From Parachlamydiaceae bacterium (GTDB lineage: Bacteria; Chlamydiota; Chlamydiia; Chlamydiales; Parachlamydiaceae), in contig JAUXSJ010000105.1 in the NCBI GenBank assembly GCA_030679615.1, positions 1 to 15,343 on the forward strand: a stretch of DNA of 15,343 bases. Direction: 5' to 3'. The notes beneath the pieces are model-generated. The model was not told the origin of the DNA and made no database searches. It was given only the letters and a program-made list of their open reading frames with translations. Below are positions 1 through 7,147 of this stretch, piece after piece. Position 1 is the first letter of the stretch. Each line of letters opens with the position of its first letter. The position numbers and the translations under genes were made by a program.

Positions 1-14
1 CCTGAAGAAGGTAT

Positions 15-55
15 TCAGGCCGTCCCGGCCTGATAGCCAAAATAGATTCAGGCCG
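15..55. repeat. Three-arm palindrome (two alternative hairpins)
   Basis: TCAGGCCG occurs at 15-22 and again at 48-55; its exact complement CGGCCTGA lies at 26-33. The middle arm can pair with either outer copy: an 8-bp stem with a 3-nt loop, or an 8-bp stem with a 14-nt loop. Neither is followed by a T run, so this is not a standard terminator. The function is unknown. Confidence 0.6.
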
Positions 56-136
56 AGACAACCTGCTGATTACCTTCAGATAAGCATGAGTTTCACTTCC
101 CAACCAAAAGAGGCCACACTCAACCAGGCTATCAAA

Positions 137-246
137 TGCCAGCCCGTTGGGCCTAAAGAGATTTTAAGCGTTATATGAATATAATTTAAATTTATAAAAC
201 TAATTTTTAATTTACACTTAAACTCATCAGGACCAACGGGCCAGCA
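137..246. repeat. Imperfect 17-bp inverted repeat around AT-rich spacer
   Basis: Bases 137-153 and 230-246 are inverted copies matching at 14 of 17 positions, with cores GCCCGTTGGGCC and GACCAACGGGCC. The spacer between them is almost pure A/T. The arms are the last GC-rich sequence before the AT-rich region, as expected of the ends of a small element, though no target duplication is obvious. Confidence 0.5.
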
Positions 247-351
247 TTTAACTTTAGGTACTTTCTAAAACTAACTTTTTTTTAATAAATAGCATTAAAA
301 TGCTAGTTAATTTAACTGTTATCGTCAAACATTTTAAAAGGTAATAATAAA

Positions 352-422
352 CTAAAAGCGCCAATCAGTAATATTTAATAATACGTTTGAGATTTCATAT
401 AAAATTCTTGAGGGTTGACTAA
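352..422 (-). pseudogene. Remnant copy of the uvrD/rep 3' end
   Basis: Read on the minus strand this encodes SQPSRILYEISNVLLNITDW followed by Arg-Phe and a TAG stop. It matches the last residues of the intact helicase gene at 1315-3330 (SQPSRFLYEIPKELLNVTDW, then Arg-Cys-Ile). By eye the DNA agrees at about 55 of 64 positions (359-422 against 1322-1385). Upstream of the matching part the frame is closed by TGA and similarity stops, so only the tail survives. It lies just past the stop codon of the protease gene, so that gene is bracketed by an intact and a broken uvrD end. Confidence 0.8.
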
Positions 423-442
423 GCATTCATCCAATTTCGAAT

Positions 443-1087
443 TTATCCCGTACTTCCCACGGACAAATTATGTAGAACATGCATAAACGTCGAATAAAGG
501 ATACCTTGGGTTTGCTCGGTCATTATTCCCAAAGATATTCCACCTATAAACTGTGCGTTAATTCCTGCTCGGGCAAAATATCCTTGTCCCCATAATTGTG
601 TATGAAATAATGCAAATAAAGTTGAGGATAGAATGATTCTAACCACTTTAACTCTTTTTAATTCTACAAGATGCCCTTTTTCAGTCAAAATTAACCTGGG
701 AATCTTTCGCAAAAAAATTTCTTGCAAAACGAGTCTGAATAAAAATTCTTCACAAATTGGTCCAATCAAAATTCTTTTTAATGGTTTCTGATATAATTGA
801 TCAAAAGACGGAAATAAATATTGAATACTTGATTGAGTTTTTATAGTGATTGTTGATGTAATTTTGGAAATTTTCATTACAATTTGATCGAACAAAGTCC
901 AAACCTTCGAAGGCAAAGGCTTTGTGCAAATATCTAAAGGAATTTGATGCATTTTTAAAATATTATAACAAAGTGAAATTGCAACTCGATCTGATGCCAA
1001 AAGAATAGCACACAAGAAAATTTTTTTTGGAGTTGTATCTGTTTTACTCCAATTAATATTAATTAATGGAGCTATTGAATCAATCAT
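443..1087 (-). CDS. CPBP-family (CAAX/Abi-type) membrane protease
   Basis: The 214-residue product carries the marks of the CPBP intramembrane metalloprotease family. There is a Glu-Glu-x3-Arg motif (E113, E114, R118, in ICEEFLFR), a Phe-His pair in a hydrophobic helix (F161, H162) and a final His-x3-Asn motif (H203, N207). In the family these residues form the active site within the membrane; substrates vary (prenylated proteins, bacteriocin self-immunity and others), and the substrate here is unknown. The family domain fills residues 105-210; the first 100 residues are not recognisable. The ATG at 1087 has only a weak purine stretch in front. The gene runs in the same direction as the helicase upstream, separated by a large hairpin, and its stop is 21 bases from a uvrD-tail remnant, suggesting rearrangement around it. 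Confidence 0.75.
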   Translation of the reverse strand: MIDSIAPLININWSKTDTTPKKIFLCAILLASDRVAISLCYNILKMHQIPLDICTKPLPSKVWTLFDQIVMKISKITSTITIKTQSSIQYLFPSFDQLYQKPLKRILIGPICEEFLFRLVLQEIFLRKIPRLILTEKGHLVELKRVKVVRIILSSTLFALFHTQLWGQGYFARAGINAQFIGGISLGIMTEQTQGILYSTFMHVLHNLSVGSTG

Positions 1088-1195
1088 ATAATTTTCACTT
1101 AAATTTTATTAATAAAGAAAATCATAAAAAATAATTAAATATAAATCAAGATGGTAAATTTATTTCTATTACAGCAATCATAAAGTCAATTTCGT

Positions 1196-1297
1196 GATCT
1201 TTTGGGGTCAGGCATACGATTTGCAATTTGAAAAACGAATTTTAGAAAAAGTTTTGTGCAATTTCAAATTACAAATCACAAGCCAGACCCAATGATC
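1196..1297. repeat. Long imperfect inverted repeat downstream of uvrD
   Basis: Bases 1205-1233 and 1262-1290 pair at about 24 of 29 positions, around a 28-nt A-rich loop. GATC on both outer sides (near 1196 and 1294) extends the stem across a small bulge. It begins 18 bases past the helicase stop codon, where a transcript end would be expected, but no clear T run follows on the minus strand. It may be a factor-assisted terminator, an mRNA-stabilising hairpin, or the ends of a tiny mobile element. Confidence 0.65.
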
Positions 1298-1314
1298 CAA
1301 ATTGCAGTTGACGT

Positions 1315-3330
1315 TTAAATACATCGCCAATCAGTAACATTTAATAATTCTTTTGGAATTTCGTATAAAAATCTTGATGGCTGACTAACAGACTCTTTAC
1401 CCATTCGGTTTCTTATCTTCGACATACTTAATGTCAAAAATTGCTTAGCTCGTGTAATGGCCACGTACATTAACCGTCTTTCTTCCTCAACACCTGTTTC
1501 TTTCATGCTTTTTTCGTGGGGTATAATGTGGTCTTCTAATCCAACCAAAAAGCATGCAGGAAATTCTAATCCTTTAGAACTATGAAAGGTCATTAATTGA
1601 AGACAATCACCTTGCTTTTGTTTATTTTTGGTTTGAACCATTTGATGATGTAATGTGAGCTGAGATACAAAAGCAGATAATGAACGATCTGCTCTCACCT
1701 CATCGCTTGTAAATTCTTCTTTTTCAAAATCAGAAAGTGAATTAATCAACTCCTGCACATTTTCTGCTTTAAATTGCCGCATTTGAACACTTTTGACTTC
1801 ATCGTCAATTGCTTTTTGATAATCAATTTCCTTGACTAACCATGCTAGGGTTTCTGAAAGAGAATCTTGATTGAATTTTTTCTTTGCTTCTTGAATGACA
1901 TTAATAAAAGATTCGATCCCTTTTCGACATTTACTTGGTAAATCAATATGATCTGTTAAATTTTTAGGTGAAATGGCTTGATTCAGAACATCCCATAAAC
2001 TTTTTTGATTCGATCTATTATAGGCTGTTAACAAATCAAGCGAATCCTCCCCTATTCCTCGCCGGGGTTGATTAATGATTCTTAATAAAGCCTCTTGATC
2101 AAGAGGATTAACAATGATCCGTAAATAAGCACATAAGTCTTTTATTTCTTTTCTTTCGTAAAATTCTAATCCACCATGTACTTCATAGGGAATCCCCTGA
2201 ATCCATTTATCTCCGTTTTTCCAAGTTTGCTTTAGAAGAGCTTGCTCGAACTGCCTCGACAATGCATTTGAACGATATAAAATAGCAATTTCATTCCATT
2301 TTAGATTATTTTTCTCTTTACATCTTATCATTCTTTTAATGACAGCTAATGCCTCTTCTTGTTCATTAGGAGCATGAAAAACTTCAATTAAGTCACCATC
2401 ACCTTTTTCACTCCATAATATTTTAGCGTGTCTATTTTGATTTTGCTGAATCACAGCATTAGCTGCTCGAAGAATGACATTGGTTGATCGGTAATTTTGT
2501 TCCAGTTTAATCACTTCAGCATCATCAAAATTCAATATATTTTTAATATCTGCTCCACGCCAACCATAAATGGATTGATCATCATCCCCTACAACACATA
2601 AATGACGATGCTTTGCTGATAAGAGTGATGCTAATCGGTATTGGATAGGATTTGTATCTTGATACTCATCAATCATGATGTATTGATATCGATCTTGATA
2701 ACGCTCTAATACTTGAGGAAAGCTCTCAAACAATTCGACACTTAAACTTAAGAGATGATCAAAATCAACTGCATTATAAGCCCTCATACTTGCTTTTAAA
2801 CGAATATAAACATCCTGTGTAAATTGATCATGCCATGTCTCTGTGCCTAGAGATAGCTTTTGTGGAGTGACCCCTCGATTTTTTGCATCCTGAATCAACG
2901 CAAGGGTAGGTGCTAAGGAAGGAAGCTCTCCTTCATGTTGCAGAATATCACGTGCAATTAAATTAATTAATCGTTGTACATCTTGTTCATCATATAAACT
3001 AAATTGAGAAGTGTATCCTAAGTGAGAAATGTCCTGTCGCAAAATTTGCATGCAAAAACTATGGAAGGTCGACAAAGTGACTTGCTTAGCAGCTTGCGGA
3101 GAAACCAAAGAAGAAAGACGTTCACGCATTTCCTTTGCAGCTTTATTTGTAAATGTGAGGCCTAAAATGGATTTCGGTGAAATTCCTAAATTTTCAATTA
3201 AATGAGCCATCCGTAAAGTAAGAACACCTGTTTTCCCACTACCTGCACCCGCTAAAATCAATACTCGACCATGAACATGCTCGATCGCTTTTTTTTGAGA
3301 GGCATTAAGAACAAAATGATTTTTTTTCAT
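1315..3330 (-). CDS. uvrD: UvrD/Rep/PcrA-family superfamily I DNA helicase
   Basis: This 671-residue protein has all the signature motifs of the UvrD/Rep/PcrA family of 3'-5' DNA helicases. They are the Gln motif (LNASQKKAI, 8-16), Walker A (AGAGSGKT, 27-34), motif Ia (TFTNKAAKEM, 59-68), Walker B (MIDEYQDTN, 219-227), motif III (GDDDQSIYGWRGAD, 248-261), motif IV (LEQNYRST, 276-283), motif V (TFHSSKGLEF, 581-590) and motif VI (EEERRLMYVAITRAK, 615-629). Such enzymes unwind DNA with ATP during repair and clear blocked forks. The length is close to Rep and slightly short for UvrD, so the exact branch is open; the symbol is a family-level choice. The ATG at 3330 sits at the usual distance from the Gln motif, but no good Shine-Dalgarno sequence precedes it. 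A broken copy of its last codons lies at 352-422. Confidence 0.9.
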   Translation of the reverse strand: MKKNHFVLNASQKKAIEHVHGRVLILAGAGSGKTGVLTLRMAHLIENLGISPKSILGLTFTNKAAKEMRERLSSLVSPQAAKQVTLSTFHSFCMQILRQDISHLGYTSQFSLYDEQDVQRLINLIARDILQHEGELPSLAPTLALIQDAKNRGVTPQKLSLGTETWHDQFTQDVYIRLKASMRAYNAVDFDHLLSLSVELFESFPQVLERYQDRYQYIMIDEYQDTNPIQYRLASLLSAKHRHLCVVGDDDQSIYGWRGADIKNILNFDDAEVIKLEQNYRSTNVILRAANAVIQQNQNRHAKILWSEKGDGDLIEVFHAPNEQEEALAVIKRMIRCKEKNNLKWNEIAILYRSNALSRQFEQALLKQTWKNGDKWIQGIPYEVHGGLEFYERKEIKDLCAYLRIIVNPLDQEALLRIINQPRRGIGEDSLDLLTAYNRSNQKSLWDVLNQAISPKNLTDHIDLPSKCRKGIESFINVIQEAKKKFNQDSLSETLAWLVKEIDYQKAIDDEVKSVQMRQFKAENVQELINSLSDFEKEEFTSDEVRADRSLSAFVSQLTLHHQMVQTKNKQKQGDCLQLMTFHSSKGLEFPACFLVGLEDHIIPHEKSMKETGVEEERRLMYVAITRAKQFLTLSMSKIRNRMGKESVSQPSRFLYEIPKELLNVTDWRCI

Positions 3331-3345
3331 TAAAATAGAATCTTT

Positions 3346-3381
3346 AGTTTATATTTTTCCCTGTAGAGAAAAATATAAACT
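3346..3381. terminator. 14-bp hairpin between Asn-rich gene and uvrD
   Basis: Bases 3346-3359 and 3368-3381 form a perfect 14-bp, mostly A-T stem with an 8-nt loop. It lies just past the end of the minus-strand gene at 3408 and just before uvrD. Only the plus-strand reading is followed by T residues (to 3385); the minus strand lacks a U tract. It may be a weak terminator for the upstream gene or part of the uvrD leader. Confidence 0.4.
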
Positions 3382-3407
3382 TTTTAAGAAATAGATAGAA
3401 TATGTAT

Positions 3408-4886
3408 TTAGAATTTAAGCGAAAGTAATACAGTACTTAATTTTGACCTTAAAGCATTTTCGTTGTTTTGATGATGCACTTTTTGCTCAAACAGATTCTG
3501 AAAAATTAGTCTTTCTTCTTTTTCTAAGTATTTTAATATTTCAATATACTCCTCATCTTTACATGCAGCTTCTACCCATAATTCAATAGATAGATTCACA
3601 TTTTTTTCAAATTGCTTATTATTATAAAAACAGAAGGCTAAATAAGATAAACAATAACTTGTAAGATGGTTGTGTATAATCGGATGTGTTAACAAATGAA
3701 TTGATTGGTTGTATAACCGCTTAATTTCATCATTTTCGTATTCACTAATTAGTGTCAATTGTTCAAATGATTTTTTTAGAATATGAGAAAACTTTGTTAC
3801 TTTTTCATCATCATTCATGCATTCTTTTTCATAAGCATGTGTAATATAAGATTTTAAAATAAAATTAAAAAATGTTAATATTTGCCTATGATTTAATTCA
3901 GATCGATAAATTAAATCAAATTTATCTATCAATCTATCTAAAAAATACAATCTTTTTTGAAGATCGAAACCATCCAACATTTCATCCAATACCGCAAAAT
4001 TACCTTTAAATGCAGCTTTTGCTAAGAAATTGATTGTCGCTTTACTTCCCTGATTATAAGGATGAGAACTCATATTAAAACAACCTAGTCGGTAATAAAT
4101 GACGTCTCCGTTACTTTCTTTCTCTGCCAAAGCTTCTAAAATTTTTATTGCACTTTTAATTTTCTGTTCATTTCCAAGATAAACCTTAAAAAAATCAAAT
4201 AGATGATTGAATACTAAATGTTCTTCATAATGCATTTTGGGTTGGTATTTAGAAAAATCATTAATAAAGTCTAAAATTTCTGATTTATTTTTGATACAAA
4301 CAAATATTTTTTTTATTAAAGAGTTAATTTCTTTATTCTGATGAGAAATAATAAATGACTTTTTTCGAGGTTTTTTAATGCTTGAAAAATTGAATTTTAA
4401 TTCAAATTTTGGTTGCGGACTCATATATTCTATATGACTTCGATTAACATCTTGAATATTGACTAAAGATTCTTGCTGGTTAAATGTAGTTAAGGGATTA
4501 AGCAAAGGTGAATTATTCAAAGAAATTTGGTTACTAAATGCAGGATAGTTATTAAATGATATTTGATTGTTAACTAGATTATTCATTGGTTGATTACAAT
4601 TAAACAAATTATGATTATTGTTTTGGTTGTTATAAAATCCAGCTTGATTACTAAAACTTAAATTAGTTAAAGGGTTAGGTGAATAATTTTGATGATTAAA
4701 AAAATCAGGATTATCATTAACAATTTGTCTAAAAAATAAAATAGTTTCTGGGCTTAAATTACTTAATTGCGAGTTATTTTGATTCTGAATAGCAGGTAAA
4801 TTGTTCTGATATGAAGACCTATTATTAAAATTATAATATATATTATTAAAACCTGTATTAAAATTAATATTGTTATTATTACTCAT
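3408..4886 (-). CDS. Asn/Gln-rich protein with Sel1-like repeats
   Basis: I do not recognise this 492-residue protein as a named family. Residues 1-150 are low-complexity, with about 45 Asn and 14 Gln, resembling prion-like regions. A basic cluster (KKPRKK, 171-176) follows. The rest is predicted helical: 262-300 fits one Sel1-like repeat (YYRLGCF, Gly, FLAKAAFKGN) and 414-452 a more divergent one (SYLAFCFYNN, WVEAACKDEE). Sel1 repeats are protein-binding alpha-solenoid units, common in effectors of intracellular bacteria. There is no signal peptide or membrane segment. The ATG at 4886 follows AAAGG with a 4-base gap, a good start. A TATAAT at 4936-4941 on the minus strand, just after the helicase terminator, suggests its own promoter. 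A secreted effector is one inference; a cytosolic scaffold is possible. Confidence 0.7.
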   Translation of the reverse strand: MSNNNNINFNTGFNNIYYNFNNRSSYQNNLPAIQNQNNSQLSNLSPETILFFRQIVNDNPDFFNHQNYSPNPLTNLSFSNQAGFYNNQNNNHNLFNCNQPMNNLVNNQISFNNYPAFSNQISLNNSPLLNPLTTFNQQESLVNIQDVNRSHIEYMSPQPKFELKFNFSSIKKPRKKSFIISHQNKEINSLIKKIFVCIKNKSEILDFINDFSKYQPKMHYEEHLVFNHLFDFFKVYLGNEQKIKSAIKILEALAEKESNGDVIYYRLGCFNMSSHPYNQGSKATINFLAKAAFKGNFAVLDEMLDGFDLQKRLYFLDRLIDKFDLIYRSELNHRQILTFFNFILKSYITHAYEKECMNDDEKVTKFSHILKKSFEQLTLISEYENDEIKRLYNQSIHLLTHPIIHNHLTSYCLSYLAFCFYNNKQFEKNVNLSIELWVEAACKDEEYIEILKYLEKEERLIFQNLFEQKVHHQNNENALRSKLSTVLLSLKF

Positions 4887-4935
4887 AAAACCTTTAAAAA
4901 ATTAAAAAATTAATTGGAGTAGACTTAAATTTAGA

Positions 4936-4941
4936 ATTATA
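4936..4941 (-). promoter_or_regulatory. Candidate -10 box for the Asn-rich gene
   Basis: The minus strand reads TATAAT here, about 50 bases before the ATG at 4886 and directly after the U tract of the upstream terminator. No good -35 element lies at the right distance (nearest TTTACC, 20 bases away), so the call rests on the -10 match and position only. Confidence 0.35.
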
Positions 4942-4942
4942 T

Positions 4943-4980
4943 AAAAAAAGTAGTTGTTAATGGTAAACATTAACAACTAC
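4943..4980 (-). terminator. Rho-independent terminator of the DEAD-box helicase gene
   Basis: A perfect 13-bp stem (4968-4980 with 4950-4962, loop of 5) is followed on the minus strand by seven T residues (4949 down to 4943). It starts 14 bases past the helicase stop codon and separates that gene from the Asn-rich gene downstream. Confidence 0.92.
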
Positions 4981-4994
4981 TATGAAAAGAAAGA

Positions 4995-6512
4995 TTATGC
5001 AGATTTTTTTGAAAATCTAGGTCCTGAAGATTGATTAGATTTAGAAGAAAATTTAGGTGAATTAAAACGTTGTTCTTTTGGTTTCTCCTGACTTCTTGGA
5101 CGAGAACTTCTTGAATCATTACTTCTAGAGGAAGACTCTCTAGATCCATATCTTTTTTCTCTAGGTCTTGATTCATTTCTTTTTCGGAAATCATCTTTTT
5201 GTTGGAAAGCACCCAGTCCTATTTCTTCAGGCCCAGCAACAATTTGTTGAGCTAAAAGATAAGATAAGACTTTAGTCGTCACTGTTTTTAAATCAACATC
5301 CTTCATTAAATTTAATACATTTTCAGCATTTTCATGTAAGGATTGTTCTAAAATAGTACGAGCTAATTGACGGTGCTTAACTTCTTTCACTTCTTGAAGA
5401 GTTGGAATCTCTCCTCTTTCAATACGCGTGCTAAGAATTTTTTCGTAGCGTTGAAAATCTCTCCATTCTCTAGTTGTCACAAGTGTACAAGCGATTCCTT
5501 TATTTCCAGCTCTTCCTGTTCTACCAATTCGATGAACATAACTTGCAGGATCAAAAGGCAAGTGGTAATTAAACACGTGTGAAATTTCTGAAACATTTAA
5601 GCCTCTTGCTGCAACATCTGTAGCAACTAGAATCCTAATATGGGATCTGAAATTACGGATAACTTCTTCTCTTTGATTTTGCTCCATATCTCCATGTAAC
5701 CCTCTAACTTGATGTCCAGCCAGAGATAAGACATGAGTCAAACGATCAACGTCTTTTTTCGTGCGGCAAAAAATAACAGCTTTTAAAGGATTTTCCCCGT
5801 CAATTAAACGAGCAATCGCATGATCACGTTCTTCTTCGCGAACCATGTAATAAAATTGCTCAATATCTTGATTCGTTGTTTCTTTAGGAGTAACGGAAAC
5901 AAATAGAGGGTGATTTAATATTTCTTTAGCTAATTGCTGAATAGGCCCTGGCATTGTTGCTGAAAACATAAGCGTTTGACGCTCTTTTGGCAAAAAGCGA
6001 AAAATTTGCTTAATATCATCTAAAAAGCCCATGTCCAACATTTCATCTGCTTCATCTAAAATAACAATTGAAGGTTGAAAATTCGGCAACAAGTTTGATT
6101 GCAATAAATCTAATAATCTTCCAGGCGTAGCGACTACAACTTGAACGCCGCGTTTAATCGAATCAATTTGCACTTTAGATGATTTACCACCGCAGATAAT
6201 CGAAGTGCGAATATCTAAATGCTTTCCAAAACGAAAAATTTCATCGCTAACTTGTTTTGCAAGTTCACGTGTTGGAGTTAATACTAAGAATTGTGATCCC
6301 GGATTTTGTGCAACCATGTTTAAAGCAGGTAAACCGAATGCTAATGTTTTTCCTGTTCCTGTTTGCGCTTGGCCAATTAAGTCTTTACCATTCAAAATGA
6401 GTGGAATTACATCTAATTGAATAGGGCTTGGAGTTATAAAGCCTGCTTCTTGCAAAGCTTGCATAATTTTTTCATCAAGACCAAAGGATTCAAATGTGGG
6501 CTGTTTTGTCAT
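4995..6512 (-). CDS. DEAD-box ATP-dependent RNA helicase
   Basis: The 505-residue product has the full DEAD-box set: Q motif (GFITPSPIQ, 24-32), motif I (AQTGTGKT, 49-56), Ia (PTRELA, 80-85), Ib (TPGR, 129-132), II (DEAD, 153-156), III (SAT, 184-186), IV (VIFCRTKKD), V (VATDVAARGLN, 296-306) and VI (HRIGRTGR, 327-334). A helical linker follows, then an Arg/Ser/Lys-rich disordered tail from about 440 that probably binds RNA. Such proteins remodel RNA duplexes in ribosome assembly, mRNA decay or cold adaptation. The layout resembles DeaD/CsdA and RhlE, but no diagnostic C-terminal domain is seen, so no symbol is given. The start at 6512 fits the Q motif position; only a weak AAGAAAA precedes it. 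The gene has its own terminator and a long structured leader. Confidence 0.93.
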   Translation of the reverse strand: MTKQPTFESFGLDEKIMQALQEAGFITPSPIQLDVIPLILNGKDLIGQAQTGTGKTLAFGLPALNMVAQNPGSQFLVLTPTRELAKQVSDEIFRFGKHLDIRTSIICGGKSSKVQIDSIKRGVQVVVATPGRLLDLLQSNLLPNFQPSIVILDEADEMLDMGFLDDIKQIFRFLPKERQTLMFSATMPGPIQQLAKEILNHPLFVSVTPKETTNQDIEQFYYMVREEERDHAIARLIDGENPLKAVIFCRTKKDVDRLTHVLSLAGHQVRGLHGDMEQNQREEVIRNFRSHIRILVATDVAARGLNVSEISHVFNYHLPFDPASYVHRIGRTGRAGNKGIACTLVTTREWRDFQRYEKILSTRIERGEIPTLQEVKEVKHRQLARTILEQSLHENAENVLNLMKDVDLKTVTTKVLSYLLAQQIVAGPEEIGLGAFQQKDDFRKRNESRPREKRYGSRESSSRSNDSRSSRPRSQEKPKEQRFNSPKFSSKSNQSSGPRFSKKSA

Positions 6513-6524
6513 TATATTTTCTTA

Positions 6525-6633
6525 TTGTTGAGGCAATTCTTGCCAGTTTTTAGTGAAGTCCTATCTTGATCTTCTTTAAATAAAGGAAATTTCCATAAAT
6601 TTCCTAAGAAGTCAGTCGCTTGCCTCTCAACAA
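6525..6633 (-). promoter_or_regulatory. Structured 5' leader of the RNA helicase gene
   Basis: Immediately upstream of the helicase ATG (6512) about 110 bases can fold into one nested structure. The outer arms 6525-6536 and 6620-6633 pair over 12 bp with a 2-nt bulge. Inside, 6571-6576 pairs with 6606-6611, and 6584-6592 with 6597-6605 (perfect 9 bp, 4-nt loop). The segment TTGCC near the 3' end of the outer stem can instead pair with a local GGCAA three bases away (6532-6544). Two exclusive folds next to the start region suggest an autoregulatory or temperature-responsive leader. This is inference; no known riboswitch class is recognised. Confidence 0.45.
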
Positions 6634-6919
6634 AAAAATAACACGATAAACTCACTGTCTAATTAAAAAATTAAACATACTGTTTTAATCAATGAACAAA
6701 GGCAAACAAATGTAGGATCGAATTAATCCATCAAAAAAATATTAATTATATTAATTGTGAACTATCCGTTTTATTAATGGCAAAAGTGTAACAAATTATA
6801 AAATAAGATTTCAAGTTATTTCTAAAAAATGATTTTATTGAATTTAAAGGAGTGATCGGAAAATCGAAAAATTAAAGTAAATATTCGGTTGATTTCGGGT
6901 GACATCGCTAGCTCAATAT

Positions 6920-6957
6920 ACTCCTTATGGAGTGCGAAGGCCCTGCCTTCGCTTTTT
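6920..6957 (+). repeat. Hairpin repeat, copy 1 (terminator-like on plus strand)
   Basis: The perfect 8-bp stem GCGAAGGC/GCCTTCGC (6934-6941, 6945-6952, loop CCT) is followed by five T on the plus strand, like an intrinsic terminator. A second small hairpin (6920-6924 with 6929-6933) abuts it. No plus-strand gene ends nearby, so this copy has no obvious client. It is the inverted copy of the hairpin at 7085-7113: 6932-6959 matches that sequence apart from one A in the tract. Confidence 0.6.
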
Positions 6958-7084
6958 GGTGCCATTTTTTGACTTGATCAATTCAATCTAAGAAGCGCAT
7001 ATAATCATGATATTATTCAAATAGTGAATTGTTCACAAAAAACCATAAAAACCATTGAAACTATAAAAGTGGATATCCCCAAAA
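6958..7084. other. Spacer between inverted hairpin copies, no gene
   Basis: No coding frame of useful length is seen. It contains TATAAT on the plus strand at 7000-7005, without a -35 at normal spacing (TTGACT at 6969 is 25 bases away), and a small dyad GTGAATTGTTCAC near 7024-7036. With the hairpins on both sides it could be a short RNA gene or the core of a small non-coding repeat. Confidence 0.3.
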
Positions 7085-7113
7085 CCAAAAAAGCGAAGGC
7101 AGGGCCTTCGCAC
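7085..7113 (-). terminator. Terminator of the small exported protein gene (hairpin copy 2)
   Basis: On the minus strand the stem GCGAAGGC/GCCTTCGC (7111-7104 with 7100-7093, loop CCT) is followed by six T residues (7092-7087), a textbook Rho-independent terminator. It lies 35 bases past the stop codon of the gene at 7148-7396. Confidence 0.85.
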
Positions 7114-7147
7114 TTCACAGATTATTTTGAATTCTTATTTCTTCAAC

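Larger units (their letters stand above)
1..351. other. Gene-poor left edge with GC-rich palindromic patch
   Basis: No confident gene here. The first 155 bases are clearly richer in G and C than the rest and are full of short palindromes; from about 157 on the sequence is AT-rich and featureless. Two frames stay open through the patch: a plus-strand frame from base 2 to a TGA near 175, and a minus-strand frame leaving the left edge that begins after a TAA near 162-170. Neither has a clear ribosome binding site or a product I recognise. The patch could be the edge of a repeat element or the end of a gene lying to the left. Confidence 0.5.

Noticed and set aside
4970..5212. 80-residue minus-strand frame overlapping the helicase tail
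   Set aside because: It is an out-of-frame reading of the low-complexity Arg/Ser/Lys tail of the DEAD-box helicase, runs into the terminator, and has no start signal of its own.
6969..7005. Promoter TTGACT ... TATAAT inside the hairpin-bounded spacer
   Set aside because: The two boxes are 25 bases apart, too far for a standard promoter; only the TATAAT is kept as a weak hint.
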